Assembly (NCBI GenBank): GCA_963842235.1
Contig: CAWJFT010000001.1
Location: 620,001 to 684,000, forward strand
DNA from: JACDAN01 sp963842235
GTDB taxonomy: Bacteria > Actinomycetota > Thermoleophilia > Gaiellales > Gaiellaceae
Length of the DNA: 64,000 bases
Direction: 5' to 3'
Under the pieces are notes generated by a model. The model worked only from the letters and a program-made list of their open reading frames with translations. It searched no databases and was not told the DNA's origin. Of this stretch, positions 49,145 to 57,604 are shown piece by piece. Position 1 is the first letter of the stretch; each line of letters opens with the position of its first letter. The position numbers were made by a program, and so were the translations under genes.

Positions 49145-50437
49145 ATGGCCGTCGCACAGGAGACCCTCGAACGGCTCCGCACCGCGGGCCTCGCCGAGAT
49201 CGATCCTGAGATCGCCGCGCTGCTCGAGCGCGAGCTCGAGCGGCAGCGCGGGCAGATCGAGCTGATCGCCTCGGAGAACTTCACCTGGCCGAGCATCTTC
49301 GAGGCGGTGGGGAGCACTCCGACGAACAAGTACGCCGAGGGCTATCCGGGCAAGCGGTACTACGGCGGCTGCGAGGTTGTGGACGAGATCGAGCAGACCG
49401 CGATCGACCGGGCGAAGGAGCTGTTTGGCGCCGAGCACGCGAACGTCCAGCCGCACGCCGGCGCCCAGACCAACATGGCCGTGTACATGGCAGCCCTCAG
49501 CCCGGGCGAGACGATCCTCTCGCTCGAGCTCTCGCACGGCGGCCATCTGACGCACGGCCTGAAGGTGAACTTCTCGGGCCGCCTGTACACGATCGTCCAC
49601 TACGGGGTCAGCCGCGAGACGGACATGGTCGACTACGAAGAGGTGCTCGCGCTCGCCAAGGAGCACCGGCCCAAGCTGATCATCTGCGGCGGCTCCGCCT
49701 ATCCGCGGACGGTCGAGGCCGACCGCTTCCGCGAGATCGCAGACGAAGTGGGCGCGCTGCTCCTCTGCGACATGGCGCACTTCGCGGGGCTCGTCGCCGC
49801 TGGACTGCATCCGAACCCGGTCCCCCACTGCGACTTCGTCACCTCCACGACGCACAAGACGCTGGCGGGGCCCCGGGCGGGCTTCATCCTCTGCCGTGAA
49901 GAACAGGCCCAGGCCGTTGACCGTGCCGTTTTCCCCGGAATCCAGGGCGGGCCGCTCGAGCACACGATCGCGGCCAAGGCGACCTGCTTCCGGATCGCCG
50001 GCACCGAGGCGTTCCGCGACTACCAGGGTCAGATTCGCGCGAACGCCGACGCCCTGTCCGAGACGCTGATCGAGGGCGGGCTCGACGTCCTCACCGGCGG
50101 GACGGACACGCACTTGCTCCAGCTCGACCTGCGCCGCATGGACTGGACCGGAAAGGACGCCGAGGAGCGGCTGGCCGAGGTCGGGCTGACCGTGAATCGC
50201 AACACCGTCCCCTTCGACGAGCGGCCCCCGACGGTCGCCTCAGGCGTGCGGATCGGGACGCCGGCCGCAACGATGCGCGGCTTCGACGAGGAGGACTTCC
50301 GCGAGGTCGGCAGGGTCATCGTGGACGCGCTCGGCGCACGTCCGGACCTGGATGCGCTGGGCGCGCGGACAGCCGAGCTCTGCGCGAAGCGGCCGCTCTA
50401 CCCGGGCTTTCGCGGCTTCACCACGTACGTCGCATGA
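49145..50437 (+). CDS. glyA: Serine hydroxymethyltransferase
   Basis: 430 residues. The PLP Lys is in TSTTHKTLAGPRAGFILC. YAEGYPGKRYYGGCEVVDEIE and VQPHAGAQTNMAVYMA are family signatures. ELIASENFTWPSIFEAVGS opens the substrate region. It interconverts serine and glycine with tetrahydrofolate, feeding one-carbon metabolism and the fMet used by the deformylase. Its end overlaps upp by 4 nt. Confidence 0.97.
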   Translation: MAVAQETLERLRTAGLAEIDPEIAALLERELERQRGQIELIASENFTWPSIFEAVGSTPTNKYAEGYPGKRYYGGCEVVDEIEQTAIDRAKELFGAEHANVQPHAGAQTNMAVYMAALSPGETILSLELSHGGHLTHGLKVNFSGRLYTIVHYGVSRETDMVDYEEVLALAKEHRPKLIICGGSAYPRTVEADRFREIADEVGALLLCDMAHFAGLVAAGLHPNPVPHCDFVTSTTHKTLAGPRAGFILCREEQAQAVDRAVFPGIQGGPLEHTIAAKATCFRIAGTEAFRDYQGQIRANADALSETLIEGGLDVLTGGTDTHLLQLDLRRMDWTGKDAEERLAEVGLTVNRNTVPFDERPPTVASGVRIGTPAATMRGFDEEDFREVGRVIVDALGARPDLDALGARTAELCAKRPLYPGFRGFTTYVA

Positions 50438-51081
50438 GCGCCGCGGTGGAAACGGGCGTCGTGATCGAGGTCCTGCACCCACTCGTGCAGCACAAGCTCT
50501 CCTACCTCCGCGACAAGGACACGCCGACGGTGCATTTCCGCAAGATCGCGAACGAGGTCACGTTGCTTCTCACCTATGAGGCGACGAAGGACTTCCCGAC
50601 GGAGGAAGTGGAGATCGAGACGCCGCTCGAAACCACGACCGTGCGGCGGATCCAGGGCAAGAAGGTGGCCGTCTGCCCGGTGCTCCGTGCCGGTATGGGG
50701 ATGCTCGACGGCGTGCTGTCGCTCGTCTCCGGCGCTCGCGTCGGGTTCATCGGCCTCTACCGCGACGAGGAGACGCTCGAGCCGGTCGAGTACTACGTGA
50801 AGCTTCCGGCCGACTTGACCGAACGCGACGCGATCGTGCTCGATCCGATGCTCGCCACCGGCAACTCGAGCGTGGCGGCGATCGACAAGGTCAAGGAGGC
50901 CGGCGCGCGTTCGGTCACGCTGGTCTGTCTCGTCTCGGCTCCGCAGGGGATCGAGCGCGTCCAAGCCGAGCATCCCGATGTCCGGATCGTGACCGCCTCG
51001 ATCGACCGCGGCCTCGACGAGCGCGGCTTCATCGTCCCAGGCCTGGGCGACGCAGGCGATCGCCTGTACGGGACGAAGTAG
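50434..51081 (+). CDS. upp: Uracil phosphoribosyltransferase
   Basis: 215 residues. HPLVQHKLSYLRDKDTPTVHF opens the domain. CPVLRAGMGMLDGVLS is a PRPP-binding loop, and VLDPMLATGNSSVAAID the PRPP motif. It ends GFIVPGLGDAGDRLYGTK, the uracil-binding GDAGDR signature. It salvages uracil to UMP. The ATG lies within glyA's final codons (ATGA). Confidence 0.97.
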   Translation: MSAAVETGVVIEVLHPLVQHKLSYLRDKDTPTVHFRKIANEVTLLLTYEATKDFPTEEVEIETPLETTTVRRIQGKKVAVCPVLRAGMGMLDGVLSLVSGARVGFIGLYRDEETLEPVEYYVKLPADLTERDAIVLDPMLATGNSSVAAIDKVKEAGARSVTLVCLVSAPQGIERVQAEHPDVRIVTASIDRGLDERGFIVPGLGDAGDRLYGTK

Positions 51082-51093
51082 CCTGCGCCGGCA

Positions 51094-52227
51094 GTGGTAG
51101 ACACCCTTCGCGACAACCCCGAGGTTCTGTGGGGCTTTCTGCTTGCGCTCGTCGTCGTGTTGCTGCTGACGCCGGGCGTGGGGCGCTTTGCGCGGATCCT
51201 CGGCGTCGTCGACGAACCAGGGGAGACGCGCCGTGTCCACGTGCGACCTGTGCCGCGGCTGGGCGGGATCGCGTTGCTGCTCGGGATCTTCGTTCCGGCC
51301 TTGGCGTTTCTCCCGCTCGACGGCCCGTATCGGGGCATCCTGCTCGGAGCGGCCGTGGCGACCACTGTCGGGGCGATCGACGATTTCCGTGGGCTGCCCT
51401 GGTGGGGGAAGCTCGCCGGCCAGCTCGCCGCTGCCGGTGTCGCAATCGGCTTCGGCGTCACCGTCGACCGGTTCACGTTCCCCGGCTTCGGGAGCCAGGA
51501 GCTGCCGGAGTGGGTGGGAGGCCCCGCGACCCTCCTCTGGATCGTCGCGATCATGAACATGGTCAACTTCCTCGATGGGATGGACGGCCTGGCGGCGGGC
51601 ATCTGCGCCATCGCCGGCTCGACATTCGCCCTCATCGGCCTCTCGCTCGGCGAGCCCGACGCTGCGTTGCTCTCGGCGATCGTCGCGGGCGCCTGCTTCG
51701 GCTTCCTCCACCACAACTTCTATCCGGCGCGGATCTTCATGGGCGACTCGGGAGCGCTCCTGCTCGGGTTCCTGCTCGCGACAGTCTCCGTCCAGGGGCT
51801 CGTGAAGACCGCGGCCTTGGCAACGCTCGTGTTGCCGCTCCTCGTGCTGGCGATCCCGATCATCGACACCTCGTTCGTCGTCGCCAAGCGGATGAAGTAC
51901 GGGCAGCCGCTCTACGAAGCGGACCGGAAGCACCTCCACCACCGGTTCATGAACATCGGCTTCTCGCAGCCGCGTGCCGTCGTCTACATGTACCTCTGGT
52001 GCGGGCTCCTGGCGGCCGCGGCGCTGGCGACGAGGTTCCTGCCGCCTCGGCCGCGAGGTGACTGGGACGTCTCGAACACGCTGATCGCCGGGGCGATCGG
52101 ACTGGCCGCTCTGATGGCGTCGATCTACATCGCCTACCTGCTCGAGATCGTGAAGCTCGCGAACCCGCGCATCCGCCGGCGCGAAGAGCAGGCGAGGCGC
52201 GAAGGCGCCGAGCGCCGCAGCGCTTAG
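51094..52227 (+). CDS. WecA/TagO-type undecaprenyl-phosphate sugar-1-phosphate transferase
   Basis: 377 residues with about eleven helices. The MraY-superfamily motifs are present: VGAIDDFRGLPWWGKL (DD), NMVNFLDGMDGLAAG (NxxNxxDGxDG), ARIFMGDSGALLLGFLLA and the HLHHR loop. It transfers a sugar-1-phosphate (usually GlcNAc-1-P) to undecaprenyl phosphate, starting wall polymer or polysaccharide synthesis. It starts with GTG, 12 bp after upp. The C-terminal tail is long, basic and cytoplasmic. Confidence 0.92.
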   Translation: MVDTLRDNPEVLWGFLLALVVVLLLTPGVGRFARILGVVDEPGETRRVHVRPVPRLGGIALLLGIFVPALAFLPLDGPYRGILLGAAVATTVGAIDDFRGLPWWGKLAGQLAAAGVAIGFGVTVDRFTFPGFGSQELPEWVGGPATLLWIVAIMNMVNFLDGMDGLAAGICAIAGSTFALIGLSLGEPDAALLSAIVAGACFGFLHHNFYPARIFMGDSGALLLGFLLATVSVQGLVKTAALATLVLPLLVLAIPIIDTSFVVAKRMKYGQPLYEADRKHLHHRFMNIGFSQPRAVVYMYLWCGLLAAAALATRFLPPRPRGDWDVSNTLIAGAIGLAALMASIYIAYLLEIVKLANPRIRRREEQARREGAERRSA

Positions 52228-52261
52228 CGACCGGCTCAGACCCCGTGCGGATCGGCGCGGC

Positions 52262-52280
52262 GCCCTCGGCTCTAGAGGGC
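52262..52280. terminator. Short weak hairpin after the WecA-type gene
   Basis: GCCCTC (52262-52267), loop GGCTCTA, GAGGGC (52275-52280). The stem is only 6 bp, so termination here is uncertain. Confidence 0.35.
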
Positions 52281-52337
52281 TACAAGCTCGGGCACTTTTC
52301 GCCAAACCATGCGGGTTTCGGCTGTCACAAAGTCTGG

Positions 52338-52351
52338 TATGCTCGCGCTGG
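52338..52351 (+). promoter_or_regulatory. Putative atp operon promoter (-10)
   Basis: TATGCT (52338-52343), directly preceded by GG, lies 8 nt before the ATG of the first atp gene at 52352. A clear -35 was not seen. The spacer from the upstream gene is 124 bp, the largest in this block. Confidence 0.45.
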
Positions 52352-52555
52352 ATGGAGCCCAGTTCTCGCCAGTCGCTCGACCCGGCCGGTGCGGGCGCGG
52401 TACTGGTCGGAACGACCGTCGGAGGTGTCGGAATCGGCGCGCTTCTCGGCTGGGCCGTGGGTTCCTGGCCGGTCGGCGCCCTCGTCGGGGCCCTGGTCGG
52501 GATCCCCGCCGGGATCTTCGCCGTCTATCGCCGTTACCGAGGGGTCTTTTCATGA
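52352..52555 (+). CDS. AtpZ/AtpI-like small membrane protein
   Basis: 67 residues with two helices: AGAVLVGTTVGGVGIGALLG and SWPVGALVGALVGIPAGIF, then the basic YRRYRGVFS. This glycine-rich double-helix form is the AtpZ type that precedes atp operons and aids Mg uptake or c-ring assembly. It is coupled to the next gene through ATGA. Confidence 0.8.
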   Translation: MEPSSRQSLDPAGAGAVLVGTTVGGVGIGALLGWAVGSWPVGALVGALVGIPAGIFAVYRRYRGVFS

Positions 52556-52944
52556 GAGAGGTCTGGGCAACCCCGCGGCCAATGCCGGCCGCCCGGCTGC
52601 CGAGGATCGCGGGGGCCGCCGTCATCGCGCTTGCGCTGCCCGTCTTCCTCGCCGCCGAGCTTCCGCTACGGGGCTGGGTGCTTGCGGCCGTCCTGTGGGT
52701 CGGCGCCGAGGCCATCGCGCTCCTGCTCTCACGCTTGAGCCTCGGCACGGATAATCTCGCTGCAGCCGGCGTGAGGGGAGTCGGAATGATGTTTCGATCG
52801 GTCGCCGTCATGGTGATCGTGATCGTCGTCGCTGCATCGAACGTCGAGGTCGGCGTGGCCGCCGGCGTCCTCTACGCGATCGCGTATACGCTCGAGCTTG
52901 CCCTCTCGCTGACCACCTACTTCTCGAGCGAGCCGGCCCGATGA
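52552..52944 (+). CDS. ATP synthase I-like membrane protein
   Basis: 130 residues, four predicted helices (about residues 18-38, 41-60, 75-95, 97-118). It lies between the AtpZ-like gene and atpB, with 4-nt overlaps on both sides, where AtpI is normally found. Sequence similarity to AtpI is low by eye, so position is the main argument. AtpI helps assemble the c-ring. Confidence 0.65.
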   Translation: MREVWATPRPMPAARLPRIAGAAVIALALPVFLAAELPLRGWVLAAVLWVGAEAIALLLSRLSLGTDNLAAAGVRGVGMMFRSVAVMVIVIVVAASNVEVGVAAGVLYAIAYTLELALSLTTYFSSEPAR

Positions 52945-53810
52945 AGCGGCTCTTCTTCGGCCTGGCCACGCTTCTCCTGCTCTTTCCGAGTCAGGCGTTC
53001 GCCGCCAAGGGAGACTTCGATCCGGCGGTCGAGTTCGAGCAACACCCCTGGATCCCGATCCACCTCGGCCCGCTCGACCTCTCGATCACCAAGGCAGTGG
53101 CGTACCTGTTTCTCGGCACCCTGCTGACGATCCTCCTCGGGCTGGGCTTGATGCGCTGGCGCCTAAAGGTCGAGCCCGACAGGCGCCAGACCGTCGGCGA
53201 GCTGGTCTACGACATCGCCCAGACGCAGATCGCCGAGCAGGGCCTGCCGACCAAGGCGATCGGCCGGTGGTTCCCCTATGTGGCCTCGCTCTTCCTCTTC
53301 ATCTGGACGTTGAACATCCTTGGCTTCATCCCCTTGCCGCTCTCCGACGAGACGGTGACGATCTTCGGCCTCGAGCTGCCGACGCTCGGGATCTACGCCG
53401 CCACCTCGTCGATCTCCGTCACGCTCGCGTTGGCGCTGATGACGTTCGTCTTCACGCACATCGAGGGAATCCGGGCCAACGGGGTCATCAACTACTTCAA
53501 GAGCTGGGTCCCCGACGTGCCGAAGGCGATGGTGCCCTTCATCGCGGTGCTCGAGGTGCTTGGGCAGTTCATGCGACTGATCTCGCTCTCCGTCCGACTC
53601 TTCGCCAACATGCTCGCCGGCCACATCCTGATCCTCACCTTCATCGGCCTGATCTTCGTGATCGGCAACATCGCCCTCGCGCCGATCTCCGTACTGGTGG
53701 GGACGCTCTTCTACCTCTTCGAGGTCGTCATCGTCGTCTCGATCCAGGCGTACATCTTCGCCGCCCTGTCCGCCATCTACATCGGCTCGGCCATCGAGCC
53801 GCAACACTAA
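52941..53810 (+). CDS. atpB: ATP synthase F0 subunit a
   Basis: 289 residues. A hydrophobic N-terminus resembling a signal sequence (LATLLLLFPSQAFA) precedes five or six helices. The essential Arg is in LISLSVRLFANMLAGHILI. The last helices contain VVSIQAYIFAALSAIYIGSA with the conserved Gln. It forms the proton half-channels facing the c-ring. Confidence 0.95.
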   Translation: MKRLFFGLATLLLLFPSQAFAAKGDFDPAVEFEQHPWIPIHLGPLDLSITKAVAYLFLGTLLTILLGLGLMRWRLKVEPDRRQTVGELVYDIAQTQIAEQGLPTKAIGRWFPYVASLFLFIWTLNILGFIPLPLSDETVTIFGLELPTLGIYAATSSISVTLALALMTFVFTHIEGIRANGVINYFKSWVPDVPKAMVPFIAVLEVLGQFMRLISLSVRLFANMLAGHILILTFIGLIFVIGNIALAPISVLVGTLFYLFEVVIVVSIQAYIFAALSAIYIGSAIEPQH

Positions 53811-53824
53811 GGAGGCACACCGTC

Positions 53825-54091
53825 ATGAACGTCGTTGCAACGCTCTTCGCCGCCGCCTCGGACGGTGCCGACGCCGGAAAGGCCGTTGCGCTCGCGCTCG
53901 GAGTCGGTCTGGGCTCGCTTGGCGCCGGTATCGGCATCGGGAGCATCTTCAGTGCGATGATCCAGTCGGTCGCCCGGCAGCCTGAGCTCCGTGGTGAGCT
54001 CACGGGCATCCAGTGGCTCGGGTTCGCGTTGACCGAGGCCGTCGTCTTCTACGGCCTGCTCGGCAGCCTCCTGGCCTACGTTCTCGTCTAG
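53825..54091 (+). CDS. atpE: ATP synthase F0 subunit c
   Basis: 88 residues, a hairpin of two helices with the glycine motif GVGLGSLGAGIGIG in helix 1 and the proton-carrying Glu in GFALTEAVVFYGLLG in helix 2. The loop ARQPELRG faces F1. AAGGAGG nine bases upstream is the best ribosome site in the atp operon, which suits the high copy number of this subunit. The ligand set (Glu, no sodium motif) suggests protons. Confidence 0.96.
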   Translation: MNVVATLFAAASDGADAGKAVALALGVGLGSLGAGIGIGSIFSAMIQSVARQPELRGELTGIQWLGFALTEAVVFYGLLGSLLAYVLV

Positions 54092-54096
54092 CCCAG

Positions 54097-54645
54097 ATGC
54101 CTTCCACGCTCGCCGTTCTCGCCGCCAACCCGCTGATCGAGGTCCGCTGGGGCCTCATGGTCTGGACGCTGGTCTGCTTCGCGATCACGTTCTTCGTGCT
54201 CAGGAAGTACGCGTTCGGGCCTGTGCAGCGGATCATCGACGAGCGGCGGCAGCGGATCCGGCAGGCGCTCGAGGAGGCGGACAACGCTCGGGCCGAGGCC
54301 CGCAGCCTGCTCGAGGAGCACCGCGCGATGATGCAGCAGGCGCGTGGGGAAGCCGAGGACATCCTGGTCGAGGCCCGGCGCATCGCGGATGCGCAGCGAG
54401 AGCGCCTTCGCGACGAGCTGGAGGCGGACCGGCAGCGGCGCCTGGAGGAGACGAGCAAACAAATTCAGGCTGAGACCCGCCGCGCACTCGAGCAGATCCG
54501 AGCGGAGGTCGCCGATCTCGCGCTCGTGGCGACAGGGAAGGTGACGGGCAAGGTGCTGACGGACGAGGATCACCGGCGTCTGATCGAAGAAGCCGTAGGC
54601 GAGCTCGACTTCTCCGTGCTCGAACGAGGCGACGGCCGCTCCTAG
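54097..54645 (+). CDS. atpF: ATP synthase F0 subunit b
   Basis: 182 residues: one N-terminal helix (WGLMVWTLVCFAITFFVLRK) and a long charged coiled-coil (residues 45-160, rich in Glu, Arg and Ala: RQRIRQALEEADNARAEARS). The C-terminal GKVTGKVLTDEDHRRLIEEA contacts subunit delta. It is the peripheral stalk. It starts 5 bp after atpE. Confidence 0.94.
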   Translation: MPSTLAVLAANPLIEVRWGLMVWTLVCFAITFFVLRKYAFGPVQRIIDERRQRIRQALEEADNARAEARSLLEEHRAMMQQARGEAEDILVEARRIADAQRERLRDELEADRQRRLEETSKQIQAETRRALEQIRAEVADLALVATGKVTGKVLTDEDHRRLIEEAVGELDFSVLERGDGRS

Positions 54646-55185
54646 ATGCCCGTCGCGCAACGCATCTACGCGAACGCGCTCTTCGAAGCTGCGAAGGAGC
54701 AGGACCGGCTCCGACCGGTCACCGGCGACCTGCATACCTTCGCCGAAGCGGTCGAGCAGGTCCCCGAGTTGCGCGCCCTCCTCGAGAATCCGGAGGTCGA
54801 TACACGCGAGAAGACGGACGCGCTGCGCGCGATCCTCGCCGACGCAGATGAGCTCGTCCGGAACTTCCTACTCCTCGTGGTCGAGAAAGGGCGGATCCAC
54901 GAGCTCGACGAGATGCTCGCGGAGTTCGATGCGCTCGTCGCCGCCGAGGAAGGGATCCTCGACGTCGAGCTGACGACCGCGGTCGAGCTCTCGGACGACG
55001 AGACGAACAAGATTCTCCGGCAGATCGAGCAGGTCTCCGGGCGGAGGCTTCGCGCCTCCCGCCGAGTCGAGCCCGCGTTGCTCGGCGGTTTCGTGCTCCA
55101 GGCCGGCTCGTACCGCGCCGACGCCAGCGTGCGCGGCCGCCTCGATCGACTACGACGACAGCTGACAGGCAGCGGAAGGAGTTAG
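54646..55185 (+). CDS. atpH: ATP synthase F1 subunit delta
   Basis: 179 residues. The N-terminal helical bundle opens VAQRIYANALFEAAKEQDRL, and the C-terminal part has VELSDDETNKILRQIEQ and LLGGFVLQAGSYRADASVRG. The latter is the delta family signature. It links the peripheral stalk to the top of F1. It follows atpF with no gap (TAGATG). Confidence 0.94.
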   Translation: MPVAQRIYANALFEAAKEQDRLRPVTGDLHTFAEAVEQVPELRALLENPEVDTREKTDALRAILADADELVRNFLLLVVEKGRIHELDEMLAEFDALVAAEEGILDVELTTAVELSDDETNKILRQIEQVSGRRLRASRRVEPALLGGFVLQAGSYRADASVRGRLDRLRRQLTGSGRS

Positions 55186-55191
55186 ACCCAA

Positions 55192-56715
55192 GTGAAGCTC
55201 AGGCCGGAAGAGATCACGTCGATCCTCAAGGAGCGGATCGAGCAGTACGACGTCGAGACCGACCTCGCGGAGGTCGGCGGCGTGCTCCAGGTCGGCGACG
55301 GGATCGCCCGGGTCTACGGGCTCGAGAATGCCGTCTCGACGGAGATGCTCGAGTTCGAACACGGGGTGACCGGGATCGCGTTCAACCTCGAGGAGGACAA
55401 CGTCGGCGCCGCCCTCTTCGGCGAGTGGGAGCACATCAAGGAGGGCCAGCCCGTCAAGCGCACCGGCCTCGTCGCGAGTGTCCCCGTCGGCGACGCGCTG
55501 ATCGGGCGGATCGTGGATTCCCTCGGCAACCCGCTCGACGGTGGGCCCCCGATCGAAGCCGAAACGCAGCGGCCACTCGAGTTCAAGGCCCCCGGCGTGG
55601 TCGAGCGGCAGCCGGTCAAGGAGCCGCTCATGACCGGCATCAAGGCGATCGACGCGATGACGAACGTCGGCCGCGGCCAGCGCGAGCTCATCATCGGCGA
55701 CCGTTCGACGGGAAAGACGGCGATCCTGATCGACACGATCCTGAACCAGAAGGACACCGACGTGATCTGCATCTACGTGGCGATCGGCCAGAAGGCCTCG
55801 ACTGTGGCGCAGGTCTACGAGCTCCTGCGTGACCGCGGGGCGATGGACTACACGATCATCGTCAACGCCGCCGCCAACGAGGCGGCGCCGCTCAAGTGGA
55901 TGGCGCCGTTCGCGGGCGCGGCCATGGGCGAGCACATCATGTTCAACGGCGGGCACGCGCTCTGCATGTACGACGACCTCTCGAAGCACGCGGACGCGTA
56001 CCGGCAGCTGTCCCTGCTCCTCCGTCGCCCGCCCGGGCGCGAGGCATTCCCCGGCGACGTCTTCTACCTGCACTCGCGGCTGCTCGAGCGGGCCTGCAAG
56101 CTCTCGGACGAGCTCGGGGGCGGCTCGCTGACCGCGCTGCCTGTGATCGAGACCCAGGCCGGCGACATCTCGGCGTACATCCCGACGAACGTGATCTCGA
56201 TCACCGACGGCCAGATCTTCCTCGAGTCGGACCTCTTCTTCTCGGGCGTACGGCCGGCGGTCAACGTCGGCATCTCCGTCTCGCGCGTCGGTGCGAGCGC
56301 ACAGACGAAGGCGATGAAGAAGGTCGCCGGCCGCCTGCGGCTCGAGCTCTCGCAGTACCGCGAGCTCGAGGCCTTCTCGCAATTCGGCTCCGAGCTCGAC
56401 CCGGCGACCCAGCGCACCCTCGCCCGCGGCGAGCGCATGGTTGCGACGCTCAACCAGCCGCAGTACCAGCCGTGGCCGATGGAAGAGCAGGTCGTCGCGA
56501 TCTGGGTCGGCATCCACGGCTATCTCGACGAGATCCCCGCTCCCCAGGTCCCGCGCTTCCAGGAGGAGCTGCGGGAGTACCTGCGCACGGAGGGGACGAT
56601 CTACAAGGAGATTCGGGAGTCGGGCGACCTTCCCGATGAGCTCGAGGAGCGACTGAAGGCCGAGATCGAGAAGTTCGAGAAGAGCTTCGTCGTGACGGAG
56701 GAATCGCCCGTCTAA
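55192..56715 (+). CDS. atpA: ATP synthase F1 subunit alpha
   Basis: 507 residues. The P-loop is GDRSTGKTAIL (about 165-175), with VCIYVAIGQKASTVAQV-like ICIYVAIGQKASTVAQVYE after it. The alpha signature PAVNVGISVSRVG (about 355-367) includes the arginine finger. YDDLSKHADAYRQLSLLLRR is also conserved. It binds a non-catalytic nucleotide and completes the catalytic sites of the beta subunits. It starts with GTG at 55192, six bases after atpH. Confidence 0.96.
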   Translation: MKLRPEEITSILKERIEQYDVETDLAEVGGVLQVGDGIARVYGLENAVSTEMLEFEHGVTGIAFNLEEDNVGAALFGEWEHIKEGQPVKRTGLVASVPVGDALIGRIVDSLGNPLDGGPPIEAETQRPLEFKAPGVVERQPVKEPLMTGIKAIDAMTNVGRGQRELIIGDRSTGKTAILIDTILNQKDTDVICIYVAIGQKASTVAQVYELLRDRGAMDYTIIVNAAANEAAPLKWMAPFAGAAMGEHIMFNGGHALCMYDDLSKHADAYRQLSLLLRRPPGREAFPGDVFYLHSRLLERACKLSDELGGGSLTALPVIETQAGDISAYIPTNVISITDGQIFLESDLFFSGVRPAVNVGISVSRVGASAQTKAMKKVAGRLRLELSQYRELEAFSQFGSELDPATQRTLARGERMVATLNQPQYQPWPMEEQVVAIWVGIHGYLDEIPAPQVPRFQEELREYLRTEGTIYKEIRESGDLPDELEERLKAEIEKFEKSFVVTEESPV

Positions 56716-56719
56716 AGCC

Positions 56720-57604
56720 ATGGCCGCCGTTCAGGACATCAAGCGCCGGATCCGCTCGGTCCAGAACACGCGGAAGATCACCAAGGCGTTCGAGCTCGTC
56801 GCCGCCGCCCGCTTGCGCCGGGCGCAGGCCAGGATCGAGGCGATGCGGCCCTACGCCGACCGGATGATGGAGCTGATGGTCGAGACGGCGCGCGCGAGCA
56901 CGTCCGTTCGCGGGTTGCCGCTCCTCCAGCGGCGGGAGGTCCGAACCGCGGCCGTGCTGGCCCTGAGCGGGGACCGTGGCCTCGCGGGCGCCTTCAACTC
57001 GCAGATCCTGCGGCAGGTCTTCACGATCGAACGGCGGCTGCGGTCAGAGGGCGTCCAGGGCCGCTGGCTCGTCTCCGGCCGCAAAGGCGCGTCGAGCCTG
57101 CGCTTCCGGCGGTACGACGTGGACCAGGCGTGGATCGGTTTCAGCGACCGCCCCGCCTACACAGACGCGGCGGCAATTGCGCACAAGGTCTGCGAGCTCT
57201 ACGCGGAAGGTGAGGTCGACAGCGTCATCCTCGTCTACAACCACTTCGTCTCGCCGCTCGTGCAGCGGGTCGTGGAGCAGGAGATCCTTCCGATCCCCGA
57301 GAGCCTCTTCGAGGCCGACGAGGACCGCGACGCGGCGCTCACCGGCGACTTCATCTACGAGCCCGAAGCCGAGGAGATCCTCGCGCGCCTTCTGCCCGTC
57401 TACGTCGAGACCGAGCTCTTCCGAGCGCTGCTCGAGTCAGCGGCCTCCGAGCAGGGCGCCCGCATGACGGCGATGCGCAACGCCTCCAAGAACGCCGCCG
57501 AGCTGACCGACAGCCTTACACTCGCGATGAACCGGGCCCGCCAGGCCGAGATCACCCAGGAGATCCTGGAAGTCGTGGCCGGCGCGGACGCGCTAACGGC
57601 CTAA
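56720..57604 (+). CDS. atpG: ATP synthase F1 subunit gamma
   Basis: 294 residues. Long N-terminal helix KRRIRSVQNTRKITKAFELV and C-terminal helix MRNASKNAAELTDSLTLAMN with ARQAEITQEILEVVAGA form the rotating coiled coil. The middle Rossmann domain begins AVLALSGDRGLAGAFNSQI. It is the central rotor shaft. In most bacteria atpD and atpC follow directly; here the next gene is on the opposite strand and overlaps atpG by 12 bp. Confidence 0.96.
   Translation: MAAVQDIKRRIRSVQNTRKITKAFELVAAARLRRAQARIEAMRPYADRMMELMVETARASTSVRGLPLLQRREVRTAAVLALSGDRGLAGAFNSQILRQVFTIERRLRSEGVQGRWLVSGRKGASSLRFRRYDVDQAWIGFSDRPAYTDAAAIAHKVCELYAEGEVDSVILVYNHFVSPLVQRVVEQEILPIPESLFEADEDRDAALTGDFIYEPEAEEILARLLPVYVETELFRALLESAASEQGARMTAMRNASKNAAELTDSLTLAMNRARQAEITQEILEVVAGADALTA

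Noticed and set aside
48455..50113. Long minus-strand frame over the YrdC and glyA genes
   Set aside because: Shadow of glyA and YrdC; no recognisable protein features and incompatible with two well-conserved genes on the plus strand.
50398..52305. Long minus-strand frame across upp and the WecA-type gene
   Set aside because: Composition is Arg, Asp and His-rich without hydrophobic periodicity; the plus-strand genes have full motif sets.
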